Shown piece by piece: positions 46,504 to 57,392 of a DNA stretch of 64,000 bases; the stretch's first letter is position 1; each line of letters starts with the position of its first letter. A program made the position numbers and the translations under genes. This DNA comes from Cunninghamia lanceolata. Its lineage: Eukaryota > Streptophyta > Pinopsida > Cupressales > Cupressaceae. The stretch covers positions 1,674,001 to 1,738,000 of the forward strand of contig BSBN01000850.1 in the NCBI GenBank assembly GCA_027924645.1, written 5' to 3'. The notes beneath the pieces are model-generated. The model made no database searches. It was not told where the DNA came from and was given only the letters and a program-made list of their open reading frames with translations.

Positions 46504-47345
46504 TCAGAACATTCTTGACCCTCTAATAAAAGGTGATTCTCAGCACCATTTTCTGACAAGTGAAAGAAAATCAGGGTCTATTAACCACATCTCCTGGAAT
46601 CAAAATGGGCTAGCACCTGAGCGAACATCCTTGCCAATGTTAAGGCATACAAGGAAGTGATCGGAACCTACTATAAGTAAAATGTCTGAATTATATATCA
46701 AATTATTCTGAAAGTAGTGGCCTGAAAGTAAAAATCTGTCCAATCATTCTGCTATTCTGGAAACATGCTTATTCCTATTTGTCCATGTGAATTTGCCATT
46801 CTTGGATTTATAGTCAATCAAGTTATTGTTTAGAATGAAATTTCTGAAATCCTCTTGGGACCTTGAAGGATGAGAAATGCCCCCTTGCTTCTCGTCTTCC
46901 TCCAGTACTGCATTAAAATCTCATCCAAGTAATACACATTCATTTCTTAACATACTTAACAAATTACTAAGATGATTCCACAGGGATGCTTTTTAAATAG
47001 TTCCCATTGGCCCATAGACATAGAAAATCCAAAGGTCTTTTGAATCCATCAGATTGGGGAATTTACCCAAAATCTAGTTTTCCCTAGTATCAATGATTTC
47101 TATTCAGGGGATGTGAGTTCTCCATAGAATCACTAAACCACCTGAGGCTCCAATAATTGTAGATGTTACACAATACCACCCATTCCATTGACTTAAAAAT
47201 TGAGAACTCTACTCTTGAGATAGTTTAGTTTCTTGTAAAATAACAATATCTACTTTAGCCTCATCAATCTGAAGTTTGATGAGGCATCTTTTGTTAGGGG
47301 TATTAATGCCCCTAACATTCCATGTAAGGAATCTCATTGCTCCTG
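46504..47345 (-). pseudogene. LINE AP-type endonuclease
   Basis: Begins MRFLTWNVRGINTPNKRCLI, then VDIVILQETKL (catalytic E), a stop, YVYGPMG (Y..P), LLG followed by a stop and DFNAVLEEDEKQGG (the GDFN site), and SDHFLVCLNI (SDH). These are the motifs of the exonuclease-endonuclease-phosphatase fold that nicks target DNA. At least four in-frame stops inactivate it. Confidence 0.85.
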
Positions 47346-47362
47346 AGGAGAGCTTTCCGCTC

Positions 47363-47366
47363 CCCT
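47363..47366. repeat. Target-site duplication CCCT, left
   Basis: CCCT precedes the LTR; CCCT also follows at 62477-62480. With five bases the two sides read CCCCT and CCCTT, so either a 4-bp duplication or a 5-bp one with mutation. Confidence 0.6.
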
Positions 47367-48550
47367 TGTAATGTCCCCTATCCTGGTTTTCCCTAAACCT
47401 TCTAATGATTACAAATTCCCCACTAGGGTTAGGGTTTCTAAGTTTACCATGCAATAAATAACTTGTTGGTGGAGTCCTTGATTGAACCTACATACACTAT
47501 ATGAAAAAAATTGCCAAACATACATATATACTTGTTAGCATTAATCCATGATACATTAAATGTTATCAATCCATGTAGCCTAATGTGGACTAAGAGGAAT
47601 GACATGGTGGGTCTACCCGAAGCCATATGCCAACCTAAGAGGTTGTATACCAAAACATCTCCCTATTGGCGACTTGTGCCTACTTTCCCCAACTATGACC
47701 CAACCTCAAAAAACACTTTGCCCACTTGTGGAAAGGGGGGATTTTAAGAGTGCTCTTGGTGCATCCACTCCTCCATGGCCCCTCCTTTCAGTTTGAGTAG
47801 ACCATAAGTGGGGTTACCATTCCTCCATGGCTCAACCTTCTATTTGGAATGGGCAGACCATAAGTGGAGCACACCACTCTCTTCCTGCCCCTTTTCCCAG
47901 GTGGACTACCATTTAGTTTCAAACACTTAGGTATTAACACACAAAAATAATTGTAGAGACTCCTTTGATTATCAATCTCATTGCATACACATATAAATAA
48001 ATCAATATAACTAATTAACCAATGCCTATGTATCATTCAATAAGTTCATTTTGTTATAAATAAATCAACTACAGATATATGTAATCAAATCAACAAAGAG
48101 ATTATCATAAATATATTTGAGCAGATTTATAGATAACCAATCTCATATTTAAGAGTCAGATCGATTGCTCAAAAAAATGGATAGAAAGATAATTCACTTT
48201 TTACATATAAATTTACCCTACTTAATAAGGTAGAAATACACCTAGTGTAGTAGCTGTGATCTCCAAATCTTTTCCTTGGATGTCTTTTCTTACTTCACCT
48301 CAGTTGTATTTCTTCCTTGCTCACTACCATTTGTTGTTATTTTGTATCTCTTTTTTTTTTATACCCTGATTGTATTGAGGGTCGCATCCCTTCATGTTAT
48401 AATAGTCATGTATTGTTGTTAGCAACCTTAATTAAGGTTGCTCAAGGGATAACATAATTTCTTTAATGTCGATTGTCTTTTTTTGATAGTCAATCTTCTC
48501 TCTTTTTTATGCCTTTGATCCTCTATGTGATCACTCAATGGGACATGACA
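47367..48550 (-). repeat. Left LTR (3' LTR) of the chromovirus, 1184 bp
   Basis: TGTAATGTCCC to GGGACATGACA. Matches 61302-62476 throughout, e.g. CACTAGGGTTAGG and AGTTTACCATGCAATAAATA, with visible point differences. Frames at 47444-48036 lie in the LTR and are not genes. Confidence 0.93.
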
Positions 48551-48884
48551 ATTCTCCCCTCTCAATTTGCTTGCCCTCAAGCAATTTTAGGTTCAAGTAA
48601 TTAAAGATTTCTTCACTTTCCCATGTGGCATCTTCTTCCGGTAATCCCTTCCACTTAATCAAGAATTCTAGGATATTCTTGTTCCTTAATCTTTTTTCAC
48701 GCATGTTGAGGACTGCTTCTAGTTTGAGAACTAGTTTGCCTTCATTGTCCAGTGGAGGCAACTCTGTGCATGGGACAACTTGTTGTCCTAAAACTTTCTT
48801 CAACCTTGATACATGAAAGATGTTGTGAATACAGCTATCCCCAGGAAACTCTATTTCATACGCTACTTCCCCAATCTTCCTCAA
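48531..48884 (-). CDS. Chromodomain C-terminus of Ty3 integrase, 117 aa open piece
   Basis: Residues 1-48: a linker, GEVAYEIEFPGDSCIHNIFHV then SRLKK, typical of the end of integrase. Residues about 55-100: a chromodomain with ILEFLIKWKGLPEEDATWE, including W78 and W88 of the aromatic cage pattern. In intact chromoviruses this domain directs insertion by binding modified histone. It is in minus orientation, stops near the LTR edge, and is the last coding part before the PPT. Confidence 0.88.
   Translation of the reverse strand: MRKIGEVAYEIEFPGDSCIHNIFHVSRLKKVLGQQVVPCTELPPLDNEGKLVLKLEAVLNMREKRLRNKNILEFLIKWKGLPEEDATWESEEIFNYLNLKLLEGKQIERGELSCPIE
48551..48566 (-). promoter_or_regulatory. Polypurine tract of the chromovirus
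   Basis: The minus strand reads TTGAGAGGGGAGAAT directly before TGTCATGTCCC. Confidence 0.8.
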
Positions 48885-48976
48885 GATTTTATAGGGTCCA
48901 TAAAATCAGGGTTTAAGTTTTTCTGCACTGCTCATCTTGAGGGATGATTGCTTATATGGTTGTAATTACAAGAACA

Positions 48977-49948
48977 CTAGTTCTCCAACTTCAAAAGTTC
49001 TCTAACTTCAAAAGTTCTCTTAGTACGATTTCGATCGGCATAGATCTTTTTTTGATTTTGTGCTTGTTGTAGATTATCCTTGAGGGCGTTCATAATGTCC
49101 CTATTTTGCTGTACAAAATCCTTTGCCCTTGGAACTTGGCTTTCTTGTGAGATTAAGCTTCCAAAGGAGGTGGGATCATACCCATATAATGCCTTGAATG
49201 AGATCATCTTGATGGACATGTCGTGAGTAGTGTTGTAGAAATATTCTCCCAAATGTATCCACTTCACCCATGTGTTTTGTTGGCCAGTGACATAATTTCT
49301 CAAAAATCCCTCTACCCATTTGTTCATAATCTTTGTCTGTCCATCTATTTGGGGATGGTAACTTGTGCTGGGTGTAAGGTCAGTTTCTGACAATCAAAAT
49401 AGTTCTTACCAGAATTGGCTAAGGAATCAGCTATCTCAATCACTGACTATATTCCTAGGAAGACCATGTAGTCTAAAAATTTGTTTAAAGAACACTTCTT
49501 CTACTTTGGGGGCCTGGTATACTATGGATATGGTGAGAAAATGGGTATACTTGGTGAGGTGGTCCACAATCACATAGATGCAATCCTTTCCCTGAACTTT
49601 GGGTAGTCACGTGATGAAGTCCATGGAGATACTCTCCCATTTTTAATTTGGGATTGGCAAAGGTTGTAGGAGACCTGCTAGGTGGTTTTGCTCTACTTTG
49701 TTCCTTTGACAGGTTATACATTCTTGTACATGCCTTAGTACATCTTTCTTGAGGCCCTTCCATGAATATATTTCCCTTACGTATTTGTAGGTCTTATAAT
49801 ACCCTTGGTGTCTTGCTAGGGGATTGACATGATAATCTTTAAGAAATTTTCCCTTCATCTTGGAGTTCAGCACGAGGAATATCCTATCCTTATATAGGAT
49901 AAGTTCTTCCACTACCTTGTACTCTTCGTCTGGTGGATGTCCTTCCAA
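48977..49948 (-). pseudogene. Ty3 integrase
   Basis: 49948-49643 holds the zinc-finger region: HQGYYKTYKYVREIYSWKG then VLRHVQECITCQRNK. The two cysteines are kept, but the second histidine position appears lost. 49393-48977 holds the end of the catalytic core: STSYHPQIDGQTKIMNKWVE, where the normal third acidic residue (QTER.N) reads QTKIMN, so the catalytic Glu is replaced by Lys. A frameshifted segment lies between. Confidence 0.85.
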
Positions 49949-50040
49949 GATATTGTGGGCTTGGGGGTCTTTTGTACATATTCTGCAATAATATCATTCT
50001 TTCAATCTGTTGCTATGTGGGTCAAGGTGTTTAAGTAGGT

Positions 50041-50502
50041 TCATCTAGATAATACATCAACCACTATATTGTTTGTCCCTGTCATGTATTTGATATCAAA
50101 ATCATATGCTTGTACTTGGCTTACCCACTTTTGTTGTCTATCATTTAGGTCATTTTGGTTCAAGAAGTGTCTCAAACTGTTGTGGTATGTTTTAATGTGG
50201 AACTTTCCACAAACCAGGTATTGGTGAAACTTTGCTAAGGCATGCATTATAGCCAACATTTCTTTATCATAGATTCAATAGTGTTTCTCTATTTCAGCGA
50301 GCTTTCGACTCTTGAATGCAATGGGGTGTTTGTTTTGCATAAAAACTACACCAATTCCCTCTCCTGATGCATCATATTGTAGTTCAAAGGGTAGAGTGAA
50401 GTCAGGAATGGCTAAGACAGGGCATGAACTCATGGCTTCCTTTAGTTTCTCAAAAGCTTGTTGGGTTGTTTCACTCCATTCAAAGGCTCCATTCTTGGTC
50501 AA
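50041..50502 (-). pseudogene. Ty3 RNase H
   Basis: 50502-50275 starts with FEWSETTQQAFEKLKEAMSS and continues with FELQYDASGEGIGVVFMQ, the tether and first catalytic Asp. 50259-50041 carries FHIKTYHNSLRHFLNQ and GTNNIVVDVLSR, the RNase H end. A stop separates the halves. The DASG and VVDVLSR signatures make the assignment firm. Confidence 0.9.
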
Positions 50503-50526
50503 ATCTGTGAGTGTGGCAGCAATTTT

Positions 50527-51240
50527 TTAAAACCCCTTCACGAAGAGTCTATAGTAACTACACAACCCTACAAAGCCTCTTAGTTTTGTGAGGGTTTTGG
50601 GTCTTGACCATTCCTTAATTATTGCAATCTTTTCCTTGTCTATGCTTACCCCTTGGGCATTGATCTTGTGGTCTAAGTATAATATCTCTTCTAGGCCAAA
50701 CTCACACTTTGATGCTTTGGCATATAAAGACTCTTGTTCGAGAATCTTAAGGGTTACTTTGATATGTTTGAGGTGCTCTTCCCACATTTTGCTATAGATA
50801 AGGATGTCATCAAAGAATATGAGGAGAAACTTTCATAGTTGTTTGTGGAAAAATATGACCCATACATGATTGAAAAGTTGTAGTAGCATTTGTGAGTCCG
50901 AAGGGTAGGACTAAAAATTCAAAGTGCCCATAGTGGCATCGAAAAGTAGTTTTTGGAATATCTTCCTTCCTCATCCTTATTTGACCAGTGATACCCTGAT
51001 CATAAATCAATTTCAAAGAAGTATTGGGCTCCATGGAGTTCATCGATTAGTTCATCTATTCTTGGTATATGATAGCAATTTTTATTGTTTTCTTGTTTAG
51101 GGCTATGTAGTCTATGCACATTCTCAAGCTGCCATCTTTTTTCTTGACTAGGACTATGGACAATGCAAAAGGGTTGGAACTAGATTGGATATGGCCCATT
51201 TCTAGTAGATCTTTAATTGTCTTTTCGATTTCTTTTTTAA
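50527..51240 (-). pseudogene. Ty3 reverse transcriptase
   Basis: Pieces from right to left: MGHIQSSSNPFALSIVLVKK and MCIDYIALNKK near 51130-51230; [20 protein letters not shown] near 50890-50950; [10 protein letters not shown] near 50795-50815, with both catalytic aspartates intact; then FGLEEILYLDHKI and LRGFVGLCSYYRLFVK in 50787-50527. Frameshifts and stops break the chain, so the conserved box is a remnant. Confidence 0.9.
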
Positions 51241-51527
51241 ACTTGTGGGGGTGTCAGCAGGGTGTGGTTATTATTGGTTTTTCTCCCTTTCCAATTTAAT
51301 GGTGTGTTCAAATCCACCTTTTGGGGTAGTCCCGGTGGAATATCCCTAAACACTTTCTTATATTGGCCTAAGATGGGTTGGATGTCTATGTGAATTGCAT
51401 TGTTCTGTGAGGAGGTTTTATCAAGGATCATGCATTGTGCAACCCATTCAGCTTGCCCATGCCTAAAAATTCTTTCCATTCTTTCACATGAGACCATCTT
51501 TGGAGAGCCATCGGGTAATCCCTTCAA
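51237..51527 (-). pseudogene. Ty3 protease-RT linker
   Basis: Open 96 aa with QPILGQYKKVFRDIPPGLPQK, the conserved segment just before RT (Y..VF....LPP..). It continues the coding region interrupted at 51654 by the gag-only element. Confidence 0.8.
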
Positions 51528-51648
51528 GGTGATCTCTTGTCCCTTATGTTGAAAACGAATGGTTAAATTCAGAGGTCAAACATGAAGCATCCTAGTGAGT
51601 CTATCCATAGGGTGCCTCGTATTACATCAGCATCTAAGGGTACCACAT

Positions 51649-51653
51649 AGAAG
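51649..51653. repeat. Target-site duplication AGAAG, left
   Basis: AGAAG precedes TGTTGATAACTG; AGAAG also follows the right LTR at 59733-59737. Confidence 0.93.
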
Positions 51654-52715
51654 TGTTGATAACTGAGAGGGGGGGTGAATCAGTTATCTTAATTATTTTA
51701 GCTTTTTAAACTTTCTTATTAAGTAATGCAGCATCAATTCAATTAAGCAAACATAACCATGAAATTGAAATACACATGACACAATATTTTTGACGTGGAA
51801 ACCCGGTTAAGGGAGAAAACCATGGGGTGATTAACCCAAGATTATATTCTTTGTTAGAAGAATAGAAATACAAGATGGCACTTGCCAATTAGGGCTCACT
51901 GCCCAAGCACACTGCTCACAAGAGGCTCACTTCCTACAAGAGACTCACTGTCCACAAGATGTAAGAAGAATAACAAGATCCTTGAACTGATGAGAAGCAT
52001 CCACATATGCTAAGGTTTAGTTCCGGTTAAGCTCAATACACTGATTTGCTACACTTCATCCTTCCTCTTCTTTTGTGCTACTATCCTTTCACATACCGGA
52101 CCTTCCTTACTACTTTAACTCTACTCTCCTACTTTTCTTCGCATACACATAACAACTACAACATAACCTCATTGAAATCCTTCTGGTATATATATCCGCA
52201 CAAAGGATTTCATCCTCTTTCTAGTCGGCATCTGGAATAGTCAATATTTCCCAAACTCTAGTCTGTCGGCTGAATCCTTGCTTCCCAAGTGATGTGGATC
52301 AAAAGGAAACTTATAGAAATTATCTAACAAGTCAGCCAATCATGAATGATACCTTAGGAATCTTTATCACAATCAACATCTCATCCAAAATAACTTCTGA
52401 TGCTCTGTCTGTCAGTTCTTCCTCTGTCTGTTCTCCCAAACCGAACCCCAATACTTGAATGCTCAATTCCTAGAATCTATCATTCGAGGTACTCCTCTTG
52501 ACTTCCCCAAGTCTGCACTTTCCAAGGATATTTCCTCTAAGAGATCTGGACCTGACTGTCAGACCTTGCCACATACTCTGTTCTTGCTTACTGGACCACA
52601 ACACTCTTCAATCTAACTTCCAATAAAGGCACACCATGTCTTGCGGATGTGTGGGATGAACTTTGTTGCCATCAATGACAATAATCATGAAGCTCTAATG
52701 TGTCTCTTGCCAATA
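51654..52715 (-). repeat. Left LTR (3' LTR), 1062 bp
   Basis: Starts TGTTGATAACTGAG and ends TTGCCAATA (final CAACA in the other copy, so a C-to-T change). Carries the stem-loop 51658-51688, a GACGTGGAAACCCGG block near 51790 and four GGCTCACTGCC-like motifs 51893-51960. The 64-aa frame at 52046 is not a gene. Confidence 0.95.
51658..51688 (-). promoter_or_regulatory. Stem-loop with compensatory change
   Basis: GATAACTGA pairs perfectly with TCAGTTATC. Relative to the copia LTR (GACAACTGA/TCAGTTGTC) both sides of one pair have changed, keeping the stem. The loop carries a G run (C run in the sense RNA). Confidence 0.9.
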
Positions 52716-52730
52716 ATCTCCCCCATTGGA
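52716..52730 (-). promoter_or_regulatory. Polypurine tract of the gag-only element
   Basis: The minus strand reads CCAATGGGGGAGAT before the LTR. A second similar tract (AAAGGGGGGG after a TTGCCATTGATGTC word) lies at about 52860-52885. Confidence 0.75.
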
Positions 52731-53122
52731 ATTGATGGCAACACTTAGTAAAAAATGACTAAATGTTATACTATACTCCCCCTTGGTTGATGCTCTCTTC
52801 TATTGTACATTTTACCGAAGCTCCCCCTTAGCTAGATTCCACATTTTTCACTGTTCCTCACCCCCCCTTTGACATCAATGGCAAAGGGTAGGGTCCGCAC
52901 ACCAAAATTGCAGAAAAATTTATCTATACTTAGCTGCATTAGTATATAAACAGGTTATACTTACATATACTGTAGTATGTCTGCAAAAGTTGTCTTCAAC
53001 TGGACAAGTTCTGTTGTCCAACTCTTCTTCATCCTGTCCAAAATTGAGATGTGACCACTCAACAGGAATGCAAATGCATCTGCCCTTTTTAGATCTATCA
53101 GATCACTGGTTCGGGCTGTGAT
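52731..53122 (-). other. 3' untranslated region of the gag-only element
   Basis: No coding motif. Contains the second polypurine-like tract at 52860-52885 and CT-rich words. Confidence 0.5.
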
Positions 53123-54798
53123 CTAAGCTTCTTTTATGGCCTCATGCATTGCCTCTAACTTAGGGATAATTATCCCTCTAAGTTCACCCAACCTTCTTAT
53201 TCGATTTTTCTTTTCCTTCTCAAGCTTCTTGATTTCATTCAAGACTGCAATAGTCTGACATTCTTGATTTATTATGGAAGAGGAGAGAGGATCAAAATTC
53301 TTAGAAATTTTTTTCAATTTGTCCTCCTATTCTTTCACTTTCATTTCAATATCTAATGTTACTTTGGACCATGATAAACAAAATTTGTACATTTCCCCGC
53401 CATCTTTAAGAGCATTTTCTAAGCTCTTTATCCCAATATTCATATTCCTCCTATCATTAGTTATTAACCCTTGTACCTCTGATAATCTTTTTACCAAAAA
53501 TTCCTTCGGGACCTTATCTTTTGCTGAATTCTCTAGGGAACCAAAATGTGTGCTAACACTATTGACTAGAGATTTGAGATTACTGGATGAGGAGGTTGAG
53601 GGATCCTTCTGAAAAGATGGCATGGTCTTTTCTAATACTCCAGATGCAACATCTATTAGCTCACAGTCTTCCATGTTAGACTTCAGGAGTTTTTCTTTTG
53701 CCTTTGCATTAGCAGATGAAGCTATCTTCATTGTTTGTACCCGGGAAAGAGAATCAAAATCAAATGGCCCTTGTAGAAGTCCTGGTTCATCAATCTCCAT
53801 TGTCTCTTTGTTTAAGAATTCTTTGATAGTTTCTGCAGTGTCTCTTTTGCTATTTTGTCAGTTTCTCCAAGCATAAGTTGATTCATTCTTGCTTTGCTCC
53901 GGAACTCATCCTTGCAATCTTTGAAGACCATATTCATTTGTTTTGAAGCAATTGAAGGATATAGCTGAATGGCTATTTGTTCTCAGATCTCAAGATCTTT
54001 TGCCATTGCATTATTCTTTCTTATTTCTAACTCTTTCTCTAGGCTTTTGGGAATAAGAGATATAATTTCAATAAAAGACTTATTGTCGATATTCAGATAC
54101 TTGACTGTTGCTTCCTGCAAGATCTTTTGGTCAGCCTCATTATAATCATCATAGAATTCAACCATTGGTTGAAGGTTTCCATCCACAGTAACTGATTTGA
54201 CGACATCATTTAATGATAGAGTGGGCTTTTCAACAAACTCTTCTCCCTCTGCCTCCTTGGTTTCACTGGATACTTTCCTTTTCTTTTTCATCTTCTTGAT
54301 TTCTTCATCAGATTATGTCTCTTCTTCATCTTTCTGGCTTATATAAGACCTTGTAGCCTTTGTCTTAGTCCTTTTCTCTGCTTTACTGGATGATTTTGTT
54401 TTTAGTTTTGATGCCTTTGAGGTCTTAGCAATTGTAGGTGTAGACCTCTTAGAGGATCTGATCTGGGAGGGGGCTTCTACTGGATCACTTTTCTTTTCTG
54501 CTTCTTCCTTCTCTTTTTCTGCCCTTTCCATCTTTTCTCTGCTGGCATCAAGTGCCTCTTTTGAAATGCCAAAACTTTTGGCAATGTTCTCAACTTCTTT
54601 TCTCACTCTTCTCTTCATTTCTGGTTGTCGTAGCTCCACATGGATCTTCACACTTAACTCTTCAAAGGTTCCAAACCTTTCTGCCTTAGGATCCTTTGGC
54701 TGACTTAGCATGTGTTGAACATGCAGCTCTACAATTTTCTCATCAACTTCATATCCCATTGGCATGATCCACACTACCCTTGGCTCCACTGCCTCCAT
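53123..54798 (-). pseudogene. Unknown second ORF of the gag-only element, C-terminal part
   Basis: Open pieces 54798-54313 (161 aa), 54291-53983 (102 aa), 53800-53327 (157 aa) and 53317-53123 (64 aa). The first two share a frame, as do the last two, with a frameshift between. Content is charged and helical: REKMERAEKEKEEAEKKSDP, then a Lys/Ser/Thr-rich basic stretch, then KKKRKV at the start of the second piece, identical to the classical monopartite nuclear-localisation core. IKKLEKEKKNRIRRLGELRG-like heptads end the protein. No enzyme motif. I do not recognise the family. Confidence 0.6.
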
Positions 54799-54829
54799 TA
54801 GGCACTAATCAGTTTCTACCATAAAGAAA

Positions 54830-55595
54830 ACTGTCTCCTTATATTTTTCAACTAATGATTTGGGAATTCTTTCTCTAGCCTACATCATGTTTTGAAAGTT
54901 TTTGAAATAACCCCATAGTGTTGTATTCTGTGCCTTAGCGTTACCAAGTCCATACAAGTAATCCCTGATTGGATGGCTATTGGTCTATCATTTTGCCACA
55001 CCCAACCACTGGATCCGGGAAGCTCATTTATGAAGTAGAAGAACAAACACAGTATCAACCCACCATATTTGAAGGAATTCTTCTTGTCTTTCTTTATCTT
55101 CTATAGATTCTCCAAGAGTTGGTTCAGAAGAAGCTCACAAAGATCATAGTCTACATTCTTCCTCAACATTTCATAAGCAGTATATATAGCAGTTCTGAAA
55201 ACTAAATTCTCCCTACTGGAGTGATATATCTTATATCCATTTATCATTGATGCAAACTTGATATCCAGATCTGTGATATCCTCAATAGTCATAGCTCTTT
55301 TATCAAACTTTGATCCGGTAGCCTCACTAACAATTTGGTTTTTGACAGATTTGAGCATAGGCATTTCATCGATTGAGTGTAACCTGGTTACAACCCTAAT
55401 GGCATCCTTAGTGATCTTAAATGGCCTATTTAACCACATGAAGTTGTCATGCATTTTGCTCAAGATATACCGGACCCATTCATCTTCTAGAAAATAGGGG
55501 AAATGAATGCACTGTGCAAATTGTTTGTCCCAGATAGCTCTATACTAAGTTTTGAGTTCAAATGAGTCATCTATCAAATGCTTGTGATAGATATC
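54830..55595 (-). pseudogene. Unknown second ORF, middle part
   Basis: Open piece 55463-55101 (120 aa): SKMHDNFMWLNRPFKITKDA, then VVTRLHSIDEMP and YHSSRENLVFRTAIYTAYEM. Upstream to 55595 the same frame reads HFPYFLEDEWVRYIL. It looks like a folded helical domain, not low complexity. The segment is interrupted on its N-terminal side by the solo LTR at 55596-56721. Domain identity is unknown; a gag/capsid-like or plant-specific domain is possible. Confidence 0.5.
55591..55595. repeat. Target-site duplication ATATC, left
   Basis: ATATC precedes TGTATACACC; ATATC follows the LTR at 56722-56726. Confidence 0.92.
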
Positions 55596-56721
55596 TGTAT
55601 ACACCTAAAATTGGCTCGGGTCGAATTAAGTAAATATTTTAATATTTATCTTAATTCCTATTTTCTTCTGTCAATTAAATAAATATTATAAGTTTATTTA
55701 ATTGGCTCATTATCCCATAATTAAATAAAGTCATTTTATTTAATTAAATTCCCTAAATTCTTCTAAAGTCTAAAGTCCAAAATCCACCTCATCAATCCAC
55801 CTCATCTCTTCCACCTCACCATGTTGCACATATAATTAAATATTCTTAATATTTAATTAGCTAATATCCTCCATTTTCCAAAATAAATCTTTAAATCAAT
55901 TATCTTCCACCAAATTGAATATTTAATTCAATGTTCCCCACTAGCCTTCACCAATTGAATATTTAATTCAATTGTTCCCCACTAACCTTCACCAATTGAA
56001 TATTTAATTCAATGTTCCCCACTAGCCTCCACAAATTGAATATTTAATTCAATGTTCGCCACTAACCTTCACAAATTGAATATTTAATTCAATGTTCCCC
56101 ACTAGCCTTCACAAATGAAATATTTAATTCAATGTTCCCCACTAGCCTTCACCAATTGAATATTTAATTCAATTGTTCCCCACTAGCCTTTGCCAATTGA
56201 ATATTTAATTCAATTCTCATAATCCACTATTCCCAAATAAAGAATTTTTAATTCATCCATTATGAATTAAAGATTCACAAAAAATGAGAGCCATTGATCT
56301 CATCTTTTGATCCTCACCCTCCATTCTATTTTCAGAAAATCTATAAATAGAACCTTCTTCTAAGCCATTAAGGAGGAACTTCATCTTGCACAATCACTAT
56401 ACCCAAATTTCTCTTATTTTCTCATTCATTCCATTTTCAAGTTTCCTCCATTATTATGTGTTGAAGCTCATATTCAACATGAACACATATCATAGCCATT
56501 CTTCTTTTGTCATCTTCAAACAAGCAAGCAAGCAAGGAAAGCTTCTGAGGGCTTCACAATCAAGATCAAAGAAAGATAGGCAAATAATGGAAAACGACAG
56601 GTAAAAGGAGTTTGTAAGTATTCTCACTTGTTTTGGTTTTAAACTTCTTTGCTTTCAACTTCCATTGGTGTTTGGGTTTATGTTTTCATTAATTTGACTA
56701 ACTCACATTCTTCCCCTCACA
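55596..56721 (+). repeat. Solo LTR, 1126 bp
   Basis: Starts TGTATACACCTAAAATTGG and ends CCCCTCACA, with ATATC on both sides, so it is a complete single LTR left by recombination. It is related to the 3' LTR at 6942. A minisatellite is at 55911-56217. No gene inside; the plus frame at 56386-56604 is not supported. Confidence 0.93.
55911..56217. repeat. Minisatellite inside solo LTR, eight copies of 38-41 bp
   Basis: Unit pattern: AATTGAATATTTAATTCAAT, then GTTCCCCACTAGCCTTCAC. Eight units with few changes. Confidence 0.95.
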
Positions 56722-57132
56722 ATATCAACCAGCTTAGATTCCCCAAATTCTTCAATATTCACATGAATATATGCCCTAACATCTTCTACATGCAGAACTC
56801 CATGCGGAATACTTGAAAAGGCACCTAGGGGATCAACTTCTAGGGATTTATATGGATGTTTCTTGAACTTAGGGTGTGGCCTCTTAGTGATCTTTACAAC
56901 ATTCGGTGTATCCATCTTCAAAAAGACTTACAGAGAAATATTCAATAACGGAAAGTACCTTTTGCGTATCTAGGGTTTGTGAAAACATCCAGATTGATTC
57001 ACTAGATGAATCAACTTCTGTAGAAGACTTTTGATGGGCTTCAGGAGATTTGATGCAGAGCTCTTCTTTTGCTTCTTCTTGAATGCAGAATGAACAAGTG
57101 TTTGATAGGAGAACCCTTATATTATTCCACAA
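56722..57132 (-). pseudogene. Unknown second ORF, N-terminal part
   Basis: Pieces 57132-56884 and 56921-56727 overlap by a frameshift near 56900. Readable words are KMDTPNVVKITKRPHPKF, then DPLGAFSSIPHGVLHVEDVR and AYIHVNIEEFGESKLVDIV. The sequence continues at 55595 on the other side of the solo LTR. Composition looks like a real folded protein. I do not know the family. Confidence 0.5.
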
Positions 57133-57392
57133 ACCCTAATACCAAGTTGCAATAAATGCTCAACTTAAGTCATTCTGATTTTCCTTGTTTTCCTTATTCG
57201 AATGACTTGATGAACCAGATCAATCTTGTTCTAAACATCTTGTGGATCTTCCATATTTTAACCATAGTTTATTTGGATGTTTCTCTTACAAGCCCTTTGA
57301 TCCGCAACTCTCCTTGTGCTAGTTCCGGCACCAATTAACTGGTTGGGGGAAAAAGTTTTCCTTGTGTCTCCCCCTGAGCCAGAGCTCCCTCT

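Noticed and set aside
47444..48036. Minus and plus frames of 65-82 aa, with counterparts at 61379-61962
   Set aside because: They lie inside the two chromovirus LTRs and are similar because the LTRs are copies, not because a gene is conserved.
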